Origin: JABFWF01 sp035539135
GTDB lineage: Bacteria > Pseudomonadota > Gammaproteobacteria > Xanthomonadales > Xanthomonadaceae
Assembly: GCA_035539135.1 (NCBI GenBank)
Contig: DATLJD010000008.1
Span: 1 to 64,000 of the forward strand
Length of the DNA: 64,000 bases
Direction of reading: 5' to 3'
Part shown: positions 24,180 to 34,866 of the stretch, one piece after another
Numbering within the stretch: the first letter of the stretch is position 1
How the letters are laid out: each line of letters begins with the position of its first letter
Position numbers and translations under genes: made by a program
The notes under the pieces: model-generated
The model's input: the letters and a program-made list of their open reading frames with translations, nothing else
Told to the model about the DNA's origin: nothing
Databases searched by the model: none

Positions 24180-25184
24180 TCATGGTGCGGCCGCCGCGCC
24201 GCGCGCCGGAGGCGTTTCGCCCCGCGTTTCGGCGTCCGCCGCGGCCTGCGTGCCGGCCAGCGCGGTACGCACGACGACCGCGTTGAGCACCTTCAGGAAG
24301 CTGTTGCGATTGCGCAGCTGGACCGCCCCGGCCAGGGGCGCGGCCTCCTGCGCAAACGCGTCCAGCGCGCGCCGGTAGTCGGACCAGCCGGCCGGGTCCT
24401 CCCCGTAACGGGCCCACAGCGCCTGCCAGCTGCGGCTGAAGCGGGCGATGACCTGCTGCAGCGGTGCCAGCGCCGGCGCGGGCTCGGCCTCGCCGAGCAG
24501 GAAGCTCAGGTGTTCGCGCAGTTCCCATGGGGTCATCACCGCCGGCACGTTGACCGCCTCGCAGGCGAGTTCGGGCTGCGAGCCGGGGCGCGGCGGCACC
24601 GGTTCGGCGCGCCAGTCCGGGCGCGCCGGCATGCCCGGCGCGCGGCCGCGGCCGACCAGCTCCCAGAAGCCGTCGCCGCCGACGGTGTCGGCGACCAGGT
24701 GGATGCGCGCCTGTTCGGCGTCGTTGACCACGTGGTGCATGCGCCAGGTGTCGAAGATCCAGCATTCGCCGGCGGCCATGTTGACCTCGGCGTCGCCGCA
24801 GGCGAAGCGCACGGTCGGCTGGGTCACGATCGGCACGTGCACGCGCATGCGCTCGCGCCAGTAGTAGTTGATGTCGGCGTGCGGGGTGACCTCGGCGTGG
24901 CCGGACAGGCGCATCAGCCGCGAGCGGCCCCAGACCGCGCCGAGGCTGGCCATCGCCTGCATCAGGTAGGGACAGCGGCGCAGCCAGAGCGTGGGCAGCA
25001 TGCGCCCGCCGACCGCGTCGCTGTCCGGGTCGCCGCCGGTGGTGATCAGGGTCAGCGCGCTGTTGCCGGGATAGCCCTGCGGGTGCGGGCGCCAGGCTTC
25101 CTCGCCGAGCGCGGCGACTTCCGCCGCCAGCACGTCGGCGTCGAAGCGGACGGGCAGCTGGATGAAGGGCACCTGCAGTTTCAT
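24180..25184 (-). CDS. aspartyl/asparaginyl beta-hydroxylase-like Fe(II)/2OG oxygenase
   Basis: A 334-aa protein. Residues about 40-175 form the double-stranded beta-helix oxygenase domain of the Asp/Asn beta-hydroxylase family: His102 and Asp104 in PHADINYYW bind iron, the distal His is in MHHVVND (150/151), and Arg160 ten residues on would bind 2-oxoglutarate. The C-terminal half (about 185-334) is less conserved, ending in a long Ala-rich tail. It probably hydroxylates a peptide or amino acid. It lies 48 nt after the CadC-like gene on the same strand and near a sulfotransferase. Confidence 0.85.
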   Translation of the reverse strand: MKLQVPFIQLPVRFDADVLAAEVAALGEEAWRPHPQGYPGNSALTLITTGGDPDSDAVGGRMLPTLWLRRCPYLMQAMASLGAVWGRSRLMRLSGHAEVTPHADINYYWRERMRVHVPIVTQPTVRFACGDAEVNMAAGECWIFDTWRMHHVVNDAEQARIHLVADTVGGDGFWELVGRGRAPGMPARPDWRAEPVPPRPGSQPELACEAVNVPAVMTPWELREHLSFLLGEAEPAPALAPLQQVIARFSRSWQALWARYGEDPAGWSDYRRALDAFAQEAAPLAGAVQLRNRNSFLKVLNAVVVRTALAGTQAAADAETRGETPPARGAAAAP

Positions 25185-25232
25185 CGCGACGATCCCGACG
25201 GCATGCGCGCATGGTACCCGCGCGCCGCGGCG

Positions 25233-27542
25233 TCAGCGGCCGGCGAGCGGCATCCAGCCGATGTCGGAGTTGCTGGTGTGCTCGGCGGCGTAGTAGAGCA
25301 GCTGGCGACCCTCGTCGAGGCTGACGCTGCTCACGCCCATCTCGCCCTGGTGCCGGCATGGCGCCCGCGCGACCTTCGCCTTGTCCAATCCATCCAGCGG
25401 CAGCCAGCGCAGGACGCAGTCGCGGCCACTGACGGCCAGGCGCAGGCCGTCGGCGGTCGCCGCCAGGCGCCGGCTCGCGCCGACCGCGGGCGACTCGCTG
25501 ATCTTGCGCACGTCGCGCAGGTCCAGGCTGGCCTGCCACAGGCCGCTGCTGGTCGGACGGGTGAACAGGATCCGGCCGCGCGCCGCGTCCACCCGTGTCA
25601 TCAGCACGTCGTCCAGCTGCGCCAGCGCCTTCCATGGCGTGCGCGCGCGGTCGTACAGGGTCAGGCCGAGCCGGCCGGCGCCCTGGTCGACCACCACCAG
25701 CAGGCGCTCGCTGCCCGGCACGTAGGCACCGTGCACCACGTCGCCGGCCGGCACCGGCAGCCGCCGCACCCGCCCGCTTTCCGGGGTGACCTCGTACAGC
25801 GCCAGCTGCACGCCGTCGCGGCCGACCACCAGGAAGCGGTCGCCCGCATCGGACCACACCGCGCCGAAGCGCGGCACCGGGGTCACGCCCTCGATCAGGC
25901 GCAGCGAGTCCGGCTGGCCCAGTCGCGCCCACCACAGGGCGATCCGGCCCGAGCGGTCCGACATGTAGGCGATCTGCCCGCCGTCCGGCGACACCGACGG
26001 CATCAGGTCCATGCCGCTGGACGGGAACACCCGCTGCGGCGGCGTCTCCGGATGCGCGAGGTCGGCGCGGAACAGCGCGGTTTCGGTCTGGTCGACAATG
26101 AAGGCCAGCGACGGCGCGCGCGCGGCGATCGCCGGCCAGCCGGCATTCTCGATGCCGAGATCGCGGACGGCGCGGGTGGCGACGTCGACCTGCGACAGCT
26201 GCACCGACGCGTCCTGGTAGCGGCTGAACACGATCGCGCTGCTGTCCGGTGTCCACGCCAGGCCGAAGATGTTGGTGCGCAGCCCGGTCAGCCGTTCAGG
26301 CTTGCCGCCCGCGGCGGGCACGCGCCAGACGTCGGACAACGAGATGTTGCGGTGGAACGCGATCCACTTGCCGTCCGGCGAATACACCGGCGCGAGGTCG
26401 TAATCGTTCTCGCCCTTGTCGTAGGCGAGCGGGGTCCACTTGCCGGTGGCGAGGTCGAGCAGGTGCAGCGCGCCGTCGTCCTCGAAGACGCCGAGCCCGC
26501 TGGCGATCAGGTGGCGGCCGTCGGGGTGCCAGCTGAACGAGCCTTCCGAACCGCGCCGGCAGTCGGCGACGTGGCGCGCCTCGCCGCCGCTGGAGGGCAC
26601 GATGTACAGGCCGCAGCGGTCGCCCGGGCCCCAGCGCTCGAACGCGATCTCGCGGCCGTTCGGCGACCACACCGGCATGTTGTCCTGCACGCCCTTGGGC
26701 GGCTCGGTGATCGCGCGCGCGGTCACCGGCGCGGTGGTCTGCACCAGCAGGCCGGCCTGGTCGCCCTCGGGCACCCATGCGCTGTAGACGACCTGCGAAC
26801 CGTCCGGCGACAGGCTCGGCCACATCTCGCTGCCGGGCAGCGAAGTGATGCGCTGGAACTGCGCCGGCGCGCCCGCGGCGGCGGGCGCCGCGGCGACCGG
26901 CGCGGGCGCCGGCGGATCGGCGCGACGCGGCCACCAGGCGAACGCGGCAACCGCCACCGCCACCGCCGCGAGCGGCAGCGCCCATGCGAATGCGGGCATG
27001 CGCCGACGCGCCGGCGCGGGCGGCGCCGAAGGTGCGGCGGGTTCGGCCGCGGCCTCCGCGACCGGTTCGGCGGACGCGTGGCGACGCATCGCGATGACCT
27101 CGGCCGAGCGCGGCGCGGGCGCCGGGGCGGCGGCGACCGGGATCGGCGGCGACGGCGGCGCCTGCAGCCATTCCACCGGCGCCAGCAGGCGATAGCCGCC
27201 CTTGGCGATGGTCTCGATGTACTGCGGCGCGTCGCGGTCGTCGCCGAAGGCCTTGCGCAGCTGGGTGACGGCCTGGGTCAGCACGTCGTCGGTGGGCATG
27301 GTGTCGGCCCACACCCATTCCAGCAGGGCCTCGCGGCTGACCACCTTGCCCTGGTGCGCGGCCAGCACCAGCAGCACCTGCAGCGCCTTCAGGGTGATCC
27401 GGCGCGCCTCGCCGCCGCTGCCGTCGACCTCGCGCCGCGGGATGTCGACCACGCAGTCGCCCACGCGCAGGTGGTCTGCTTCCGGTACGACGAGGTTGCG
27501 GTGCTGGTTGAGCATGGCGTCGTCGGATGGCGCGCGGGTCAT
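25233..27542 (-). CDS. CadC-type membrane regulator with TolB-like propeller
   Basis: A 769-aa one-component regulator. Residues about 20-120 form an OmpR/PhoB-type winged helix (ITLKALQVLLVLAAHQGKVVSREALLEWVW, then DDVLTQAVTQLRKAFGD). A Pro/Ala-rich linker leads to one transmembrane helix at about 180-203 (starting MPAFAWALPLA). The periplasmic part (about 240-765) carries PD40/TolB beta-propeller repeats such as SLSPDGSQVVYS, WSPNGREIAFERW and YSPDGKWIAFHRN. It would sense a periplasmic signal and control DNA directly. Start codons at 27542 and 27515 are both possible; neither has a clear RBS. Confidence 0.88.
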   Translation of the reverse strand: MTRAPSDDAMLNQHRNLVVPEADHLRVGDCVVDIPRREVDGSGGEARRITLKALQVLLVLAAHQGKVVSREALLEWVWADTMPTDDVLTQAVTQLRKAFGDDRDAPQYIETIAKGGYRLLAPVEWLQAPPSPPIPVAAAPAPAPRSAEVIAMRRHASAEPVAEAAAEPAAPSAPPAPARRRMPAFAWALPLAAVAVAVAAFAWWPRRADPPAPAPVAAAPAAAGAPAQFQRITSLPGSEMWPSLSPDGSQVVYSAWVPEGDQAGLLVQTTAPVTARAITEPPKGVQDNMPVWSPNGREIAFERWGPGDRCGLYIVPSSGGEARHVADCRRGSEGSFSWHPDGRHLIASGLGVFEDDGALHLLDLATGKWTPLAYDKGENDYDLAPVYSPDGKWIAFHRNISLSDVWRVPAAGGKPERLTGLRTNIFGLAWTPDSSAIVFSRYQDASVQLSQVDVATRAVRDLGIENAGWPAIAARAPSLAFIVDQTETALFRADLAHPETPPQRVFPSSGMDLMPSVSPDGGQIAYMSDRSGRIALWWARLGQPDSLRLIEGVTPVPRFGAVWSDAGDRFLVVGRDGVQLALYEVTPESGRVRRLPVPAGDVVHGAYVPGSERLLVVVDQGAGRLGLTLYDRARTPWKALAQLDDVLMTRVDAARGRILFTRPTSSGLWQASLDLRDVRKISESPAVGASRRLAATADGLRLAVSGRDCVLRWLPLDGLDKAKVARAPCRHQGEMGVSSVSLDEGRQLLYYAAEHTSNSDIGWMPLAGR

Positions 27543-27700
27543 GGCCGGCGGCGCGCGGTCGTTCGCCGGCCTTGGCAGCATCGTATACCCGGGCAGGAAC
27601 TGCGACGACACGGCCGGAAGTCCCGGTCTCAGCCGCCAATCCGCGCCAAGCCGGCGCGCAGGTGGCGTGCTAGCGTGCGGCGTCGCCCGCCGGAGCGCGC

Positions 27701-29281
27701 ATGTCCCTCCAGTCCCCGCCGCCCGCCGCGGCCGGCGCGCTGTGGCGCGACGGCCAGCAGCACGTCCAGGCCCGCCGCTACGGCGAAGCGCGGCGCGCCT
27801 TCGAGGCGCTGCTCGCGCTGCAGCCGGACCACCTCGGCGCGCGCATGCTGCTGGCCAGCGTGATCCTCGCCGGCGGCCGGGTGCGCGAGGCCGCGGCGCA
27901 GATGCGCGAGGCGGCGGCCGCTCTCCCGGACGACGGGGCGCTGGTCGCGCGGATCGCGCAGGCGCTCGCCCAGCTGGGCGAAACCAACGCCGCGCGCGCC
28001 TGCCTGCACCACCCGGCCGTCGCACGCGCCCGCTGCGGCCCGGTGCTGACCGCGCTCGGCCACGTATGCCAGGGCCTCGGCCTGCACGCGCAGGCGCTGG
28101 CGCTGATGGAACGCGCCCGTGCCGGCGGCTACGACACGCCCGACTTCCGTTACTTCCACGCGCTGCAGCTGCAGTTCAACGGCCGCCTCGCCGAAGCGGA
28201 GGCGGGAATGGAGGCATGCCTGCGGCGCGGCCCCACCTTCGGCCGCGCCTCGCTGTCGCTGGCGCGCATCCGCCGGCAGACGCCGCAATCCAACCACGTC
28301 GGCTTCCTGCGCCGGCGGCTCGGCGAGGTGGCGGCCGGCGGCGAGGACCATGCGGCGCTGGAGTTCGCGCTGTACAAGGAGCTGGAAGACCTCGGCGACC
28401 TCGACGGTGCGTGGGCGGCGCTGGAACGCGGCAACGCGGTGATGGCCGCGCGCCTGCCGCACGACGATGCGGCCGAGGCACGCCTGTTCGCCGCGATCGA
28501 GCGCCGCTTCGACGCCGCCTTCCTCGCCGCGCGCGCGGATCCGCAGCCCGGCCCGGTCCCCATCTTCATCGTCGGCCTGCCGCGTTCCGGCACGACCCTG
28601 CTCGAGACGATCCTCGGCCGCCATCCGCAGGTCGCCTCCGCCGGCGAACTCAACGATTTGCCGAAGCAACTGCGCTGGACCGCCGACCTGCATGGCCACG
28701 CGTTGCTCGACGAGCCGCTGCTGGAGGCGCTGCCCAGCCTCGACTTCGATCTGCTCGGCCGCCGCTACCTCGAACAGAGCCAGTGGCGCGCCGGCGACCG
28801 GCCGTTCTACGTCGACAAGCTGCCGCCGAACTTCCAGCTGGTCGGCTGCATCCGCCGCGCGTTGCCGCACGCCAAGGTCGTGCACGTCGTGCGCGAGCCG
28901 ATGGACGTGTGCTTCTCCAACTACCGCGCGCTGTTCGGCGACGCCTACGCCTACAGCTACGAGTTCGGCCGCCTCGCCGCCCACCACCGCCGCTACGCGC
29001 GGCTGATGCGGCACTGGCACGCGGTCGCGCCCGGCTTCGTGCTCGACCTGCCCTACGCCGACCTGGTCGGCGACACCGAGGCGGCGTGCCGGCGCCTGCT
29101 CGCATTCTGCGGGTTGCCGTTCGACCCGCGCTGCCTGGATCACGGCGGGACCTCCGGCAGCGTCGCCACCCTCAGCAGCGCGCAGGTGCGGCAGCCGATC
29201 GACGCGCGCGGGCTCGGCGCCTGGCGCCGTTACGGCGAACGCCTGCAGCCGCTGCTGGAGCGACTGCAGGCGCCGGCCTGA
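27701..29281 (+). CDS. TPR-sulfotransferase
   Basis: A 526-aa protein with N-terminal tetratricopeptide repeats (about 15-250) and a C-terminal PAPS-dependent sulfotransferase domain. PRSGTT at 294-299 is the 5'-phosphosulfate loop, and VVREPMDVCFSNYR is the 3'-phosphate loop. FYVDKLPPNF and a late GSVATLSSAQVRQPI segment match the bacterial sulfotransferase family fused to TPRs. The acceptor is unknown; tyrosyl, sugar or small-molecule targets are all possible. It is divergent from the CadC-like gene (158 bp) and convergent with TonB receptor 2. Confidence 0.92.
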   Translation: MSLQSPPPAAAGALWRDGQQHVQARRYGEARRAFEALLALQPDHLGARMLLASVILAGGRVREAAAQMREAAAALPDDGALVARIAQALAQLGETNAARACLHHPAVARARCGPVLTALGHVCQGLGLHAQALALMERARAGGYDTPDFRYFHALQLQFNGRLAEAEAGMEACLRRGPTFGRASLSLARIRRQTPQSNHVGFLRRRLGEVAAGGEDHAALEFALYKELEDLGDLDGAWAALERGNAVMAARLPHDDAAEARLFAAIERRFDAAFLAARADPQPGPVPIFIVGLPRSGTTLLETILGRHPQVASAGELNDLPKQLRWTADLHGHALLDEPLLEALPSLDFDLLGRRYLEQSQWRAGDRPFYVDKLPPNFQLVGCIRRALPHAKVVHVVREPMDVCFSNYRALFGDAYAYSYEFGRLAAHHRRYARLMRHWHAVAPGFVLDLPYADLVGDTEAACRRLLAFCGLPFDPRCLDHGGTSGSVATLSSAQVRQPIDARGLGAWRRYGERLQPLLERLQAPA

Positions 29282-29325
29282 GGCCGCGGGACCGCCCGGC
29301 CCCGCGCCGCGCGCACCGCGCTGCC

Positions 29326-32148
29326 TCAATCGTTGCCGCCGAAGGCGATCTTGTACTCGACCCAGAACGACCGGCCGTACCCGTTGTACGCGAAGATGTT
29401 GTAGAACGGCGGCGCGAAGCCCTGCGAGCCGTCGTAGCTGGGATCCTCCGGCGGGCGCGAGTTGCGGATGTTGTTGACGATCAGGCTGAGCGTGCTCTTC
29501 TCGGTGAGGTCGTAGTCCACGCTCAGGTTGTAGAGCATCCACGGGCCCACCATGCCGGGCTCGACGCCGTTGGTGACGGTTGCGAACTGGCGCGCGTAGT
29601 TCGGCAGCGAGCCGTAGCGGATGCCATGCAGGTTGGCGGACCAGCGCCCGAGCTCCCAGCCGATGTCCCCGGTAACGATGCTCTTGAATTCGGCGGTCAG
29701 CGCCTGGCCGTTGCCGAACACGTCGAACGGCGCGCTGTCGGGCGAGGTCTTGGTCTTGTGCTTCAGCGTCAGGTTGTACTCGAGGCCGAGGCGGAAGTCG
29801 CCGATGCTGTCGGTGGGCAAGCGCCAGTTGGCGCCGGCGGTGACGCCGGAGACGTTCTCCTCGGCGATGTTGATGCCCTTGACGATGACCAGGTCGACGT
29901 TCTCGCTGAGCAGCGGGTTGCCGGGGTTCGGCGCGAGGCGGATGACCCGCGACAGCGCGTCCTGGCAGCGCCCGGAGTTGATGTCGAGGCGGCCCTGGCG
30001 GCATTCGTTCTCGTCGAACAGGGTGGTGGCCACCGACTGCGGCACGACCTCGTCCTCGATCGCGACGTTGTAGTAGTCCGCGTGCACGTCGAAGTTGGCG
30101 CTCGGCGCCCACACGAAGCCGAAGCCGAAGGAATTGGCGGTGATCGACTTCAGGTCCGGGTTGCCGACCTGGTTGGCCTCGATCGACAGGCCCTGGTACA
30201 GGTTGCAGTTGGCCGGGTCGATCTCGCACTTGTAGTAGTCGGTCTGCGAGGTGAAGAAGCCGTTGCCGCCGGTGAAGATGTAGCCCATGTCCGGCGCGCG
30301 GAAGGCGGTGGCGAAGTTGCCGCGGAACAGCAACGCCTCGCTGGGCCGGAATTCCAGCCCGAACTTGTAGGTCAGCGCCGAATCCGAACCGGCGTCCACG
30401 TTCTGGTAGGCGTCGTAGCGCAGCGCGACGTCCGCGGTCAGCTGCTCCAGCAGCGGGATGCTGAACTCCACGCCGAGCGCCTCGCTGTTGCGCTTGCCGC
30501 GGCCGCTGGTGCCGTTGATGCCGAAGAAGTCGCCGCCGCTCACGCGCGGATCGATCGGGTTGTCCCAGAACTGGCTGCCGGCCTGCACCACCGCCGCCAT
30601 GCCCACCGGGCCCGCCGGCAGCTCGAACAGGTTGCCATTGACCACCTGGAAGTTGAGGTTCTGGGTCCAGGTGCGCGAGACGTTGTGGATGTGGTCGGAG
30701 AAGCTGCGGAACTGTTCCGGGGTGATCGCCTGGTAGAACGCGTCCTTGTCCGGCGCGTACACCGGATAGCCGTAGTAGGTGCCAAGCTGCGGCCCCATGA
30801 ACTGCTCGCGGAAGAAGTCCTCCATCGGCTCGACGAGCGGCCACAGCTGGTCGGAGGTGACCTTGTAGCCGGCGCGGCTGTAATAGGCGTCGTAGTCCCA
30901 GCCGCTGTCGCCGAAGGTGCCCTTGATGCCGAATGCCGCCGAATAGGAATCCGAGTCGGCGGTGTAGAAGCGGCCATCCTCCGGGGTTTCTTCCGGCGCG
31001 AAGATGCGCTGGTAGGTCTCCAGGGTGCCCTCGGTGGCGTTCCACACGTAATTCTGGTGGTCCCCGTTGTAGTCCGGCACCCAGAAGCGCGAGCCGCTGT
31101 CGTTGCGCGCCTTGTTGCGGCCGACCAGCACCGTCGCGTACAGGTCGGCGCTGTCGCTGAGGTTGAAGCTGCCGTTGAAGTAGCCCGACAGTCCGCGCTC
31201 CTCGTTGAGCAGGGTCGCGTAGCCGGGCTGCGCGCGGCTGCCGCAGAAGTCGCCGCGGCCAGGACGGTTGTCCTTGAAGGTGGTGCCGCCGTACAGGAAC
31301 GACAGCGCCTCGCAGTGGTCGCCCGGATCGTTGTAGGTGCCGGTGAAGCCGTCGAGGATGATGAAGGTGCGGCTGCCGTAACGCAGGGCCGGGTTCGGGT
31401 TGTCGTCCGTGGTGTCGGTGTAGTCGCGTTCGTGCATGTAGATCGGGTCCTGGTGGCTGTACTGCAGCCCCCAGGTCACGCCGAGCTTGTCCCACTGCTG
31501 GCCGCCGGTCAGCTGCAGGCGCTCGTTGTCGCCGCCGCCCTCGCTGTAGCCGCCCAGGCGCGCGTCCAGCTGGATGCCGTCCAGGCGCTTCTTGAGGATG
31601 ATGTTGACCACACCGGCGATCGCCGCCGAACCGTAGATCGAGGACTGGTTGCCCGGCAGGATGTCGATCCGCTCGACCATCGCGGTCGGGATGCTGGTCA
31701 GGTCGGTGAAGTTGCTCTGGCCGTTGTAGAGCAGCGGGTAGTCGGCGAGCGGGCGGCCGTCGAGCAGGACCAGGGTGAAGCTCGGCGACAGGCCAAGCAG
31801 GCTGATCGTGGTCGCGGTGGCGGTGAAGCCGGCGAACTGGTTGTCCTGCACCGCGCCGGTGGACAGCGGCTGCGCGCGCAGCACGTCGGAGACGTTGCGG
31901 AAGCCCTGCTTCTGGATCTCCTCGGAGGTGATCGTCAGCACCGGCGAGGCGGTCTCCAGCTCGGTGCGCGGGATGCGCGAACCGGTCACCACCACCTTGT
32001 CGAGTTCGGCGGCGGTGTCGGTGCCCTCCGATTGGTCGGCGGACGCGGCCTGGGGCGCCTGCGCGGCGTCCTGGGCGTGCGCCGCCGGCGCGAAGACGGG
32101 CGCGGCGAGCGCCGCGCAGATGGCGGTGACCAGCAACTTGCGATCCAT
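29326..32148 (-). CDS. TonB-dependent outer membrane receptor (2)
   Basis: A 940-aa receptor. The signal peptide ends at AHAQ near residue 25. The plug begins with KVVVTGSRIPR and includes LLGLSPSFTLVLLDGRP and GSAAIAGVVNIILKK. The barrel follows with aromatic girdles. The final residues are AFGGND rather than a terminal Phe, with FWVEYKIAF just before. The ATG at 32148 has an AGGGGGG RBS 5 nt upstream. It is only loosely similar to receptor 1, so it is probably not a recent duplicate. Confidence 0.93.
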   Translation of the reverse strand: MDRKLLVTAICAALAAPVFAPAAHAQDAAQAPQAASADQSEGTDTAAELDKVVVTGSRIPRTELETASPVLTITSEEIQKQGFRNVSDVLRAQPLSTGAVQDNQFAGFTATATTISLLGLSPSFTLVLLDGRPLADYPLLYNGQSNFTDLTSIPTAMVERIDILPGNQSSIYGSAAIAGVVNIILKKRLDGIQLDARLGGYSEGGGDNERLQLTGGQQWDKLGVTWGLQYSHQDPIYMHERDYTDTTDDNPNPALRYGSRTFIILDGFTGTYNDPGDHCEALSFLYGGTTFKDNRPGRGDFCGSRAQPGYATLLNEERGLSGYFNGSFNLSDSADLYATVLVGRNKARNDSGSRFWVPDYNGDHQNYVWNATEGTLETYQRIFAPEETPEDGRFYTADSDSYSAAFGIKGTFGDSGWDYDAYYSRAGYKVTSDQLWPLVEPMEDFFREQFMGPQLGTYYGYPVYAPDKDAFYQAITPEQFRSFSDHIHNVSRTWTQNLNFQVVNGNLFELPAGPVGMAAVVQAGSQFWDNPIDPRVSGGDFFGINGTSGRGKRNSEALGVEFSIPLLEQLTADVALRYDAYQNVDAGSDSALTYKFGLEFRPSEALLFRGNFATAFRAPDMGYIFTGGNGFFTSQTDYYKCEIDPANCNLYQGLSIEANQVGNPDLKSITANSFGFGFVWAPSANFDVHADYYNVAIEDEVVPQSVATTLFDENECRQGRLDINSGRCQDALSRVIRLAPNPGNPLLSENVDLVIVKGINIAEENVSGVTAGANWRLPTDSIGDFRLGLEYNLTLKHKTKTSPDSAPFDVFGNGQALTAEFKSIVTGDIGWELGRWSANLHGIRYGSLPNYARQFATVTNGVEPGMVGPWMLYNLSVDYDLTEKSTLSLIVNNIRNSRPPEDPSYDGSQGFAPPFYNIFAYNGYGRSFWVEYKIAFGGND

Positions 32149-32164
32149 GGGAACCCCCCTTTCG

Positions 32165-32204
32165 GCATCGTGTGCGCCGCGACTGCGGCATGCGGACACG
32201 ATGC
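32165..32204 (-). promoter_or_regulatory. inverted repeat just upstream of TonB receptor 2 RBS
   Basis: A perfect 9-bp inverted repeat (GCATCGTGT and ACACGATGC, 22 nt apart) with an inner GCCGC/GCGGC pairing lies 5-10 nt before the RBS of receptor 2. In the mRNA it would form a long hairpin beside the ribosome site. As DNA it could be an operator. Confidence 0.6.
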
Positions 32205-32317
32205 CCGGGAAAGCCCGGATCGATTTGCTCGCGATTGCCCGGGTGCTGTGCCCCGATTGGCGTGCTTTAGGACCGCTTAACACCCGGTGCGCGGACAGGG
32301 CCCGGGCCGGCGCGCGC

Positions 32318-34195
<1,878 letters not shown>

Positions 34196-34265
34196 CGGCG
34201 TTCGTCCTGTGTCGGGCCCGGGCGGGCGGACGAAGCGGCGGCGCGCGGGCGCGGAGCGCCCGGCG

Positions 34266-34366
34266 AAGCTTCCCTACGGCGGTCTCAACCGCATCAGGTT
34301 CGAAGGGTCTGTCTCAACCAGCCGCTGCCATTCGGAACAGCGCGCCGGTACCCCCGCTTCGCCGCG
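34266..34366 (-). promoter_or_regulatory. TPP riboswitch (thi box) of thiC
   Basis: On the minus strand the sequence runs GGGGGTACC, GAGACAGACCCTTCGAACC, TGATGCGGTTGAGACCG and CGTAGGGAAGC. These are the conserved P2/J3-2/P4 elements of the thiamine pyrophosphate aptamer (CUGAGA, ACCCUUxxAACCUGAU, and CGxAGGGAA). It lies 70 nt upstream of the thiC start. Binding of TPP is expected to lower thiC expression, probably at translation initiation, since no clear terminator was seen. Confidence 0.93.
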
Positions 34367-34420
34367 CATTTGACCACGCGCGCCGGGACGGGGCCAGCGC
34401 CGGGCCGTGAAGGGCGCGGC

Positions 34421-34450
34421 TTGCCTCCGACCCGGCGGGTGGCCGATAAC
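34421..34450 (+). promoter_or_regulatory. candidate promoter of the DUF805 operon
   Basis: TTGCCT (34421-34426), an 18-bp spacer and GATAAC (34445-34450) lie 39 nt before the GTG start of the DUF805 gene. The elements are moderate matches to sigma-70 consensus. The divergent thiC leader begins about 55 bp away. Confidence 0.45.
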
Positions 34451-34488
34451 ATGAACGGGCCGCGCGGGACCGCGGCGGGGAGAAGGCG

Positions 34489-34866
34489 GTGCTGGACCCG
34501 ATCCTGGACTGGACGCGCTGGCGCGGCCGCCTGCGCCGGCGCGCGTTCTGGCTGCGGCTGGCGGTGGCCAGCGTGGCCTTCGTGGTGCTGTTCGTGTTCC
34601 TCGAACGCACCGCCGGACGCCCCGCGACCCTGCCGCTGTACCCGCCGTTCTTCGCCGTGCTGCTGTCGCTGGCGGTGCGCCGCCTGCACGACCAGGCGCG
34701 CGCGGGCGGCTGGCTGCTGATGCTGCTGGTGCCGGTGCTGGGGCCGCTGCTGGTCGGCTGGCTGCTGCTGTGCGCGCGCGGCACCCGCGGCGACAACCAG
34801 TACGGCGCCGATCCGCGCGCCGTCGGCCGCGACTACCTGCAGGTGGCGATCCATGAACCGGCCTGA
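34489..34866 (+). CDS. DUF805-like inner membrane protein
   Basis: A 125-aa membrane protein with three or four helices. The central LAVRRLHDQARAGGWLLMLL and the GTRGDNQYGADP tail are the DUF805 signature. Function is unknown. It starts with GTG at 34489, preceded by GGGGAGAAGG. Its last 14 nt overlap the start of the FAD/methyltransferase gene, so translation is coupled and the operon is tight. Confidence 0.82.
   Translation: MLDPILDWTRWRGRLRRRAFWLRLAVASVAFVVLFVFLERTAGRPATLPLYPPFFAVLLSLAVRRLHDQARAGGWLLMLLVPVLGPLLVGWLLLCARGTRGDNQYGADPRAVGRDYLQVAIHEPA

Noticed and set aside
20095..32148. Recent duplication of the two TonB receptors
   Set aside because: Apart from general plug motifs the two proteins differ throughout in length and loops, so they are not recent copies.
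27629..32191. Long minus-strand ORF across the sulfotransferase and receptor 2
   Set aside because: It runs out of frame with receptor 2 and antisense to the sulfotransferase, both of which have intact motifs. It is a shadow.
27202..32280. Giant plus-strand ORF antisense to receptor 2
   Set aside because: Composition is that of a reverse-complement shadow (Val/Arg/Ala runs), with no domain.
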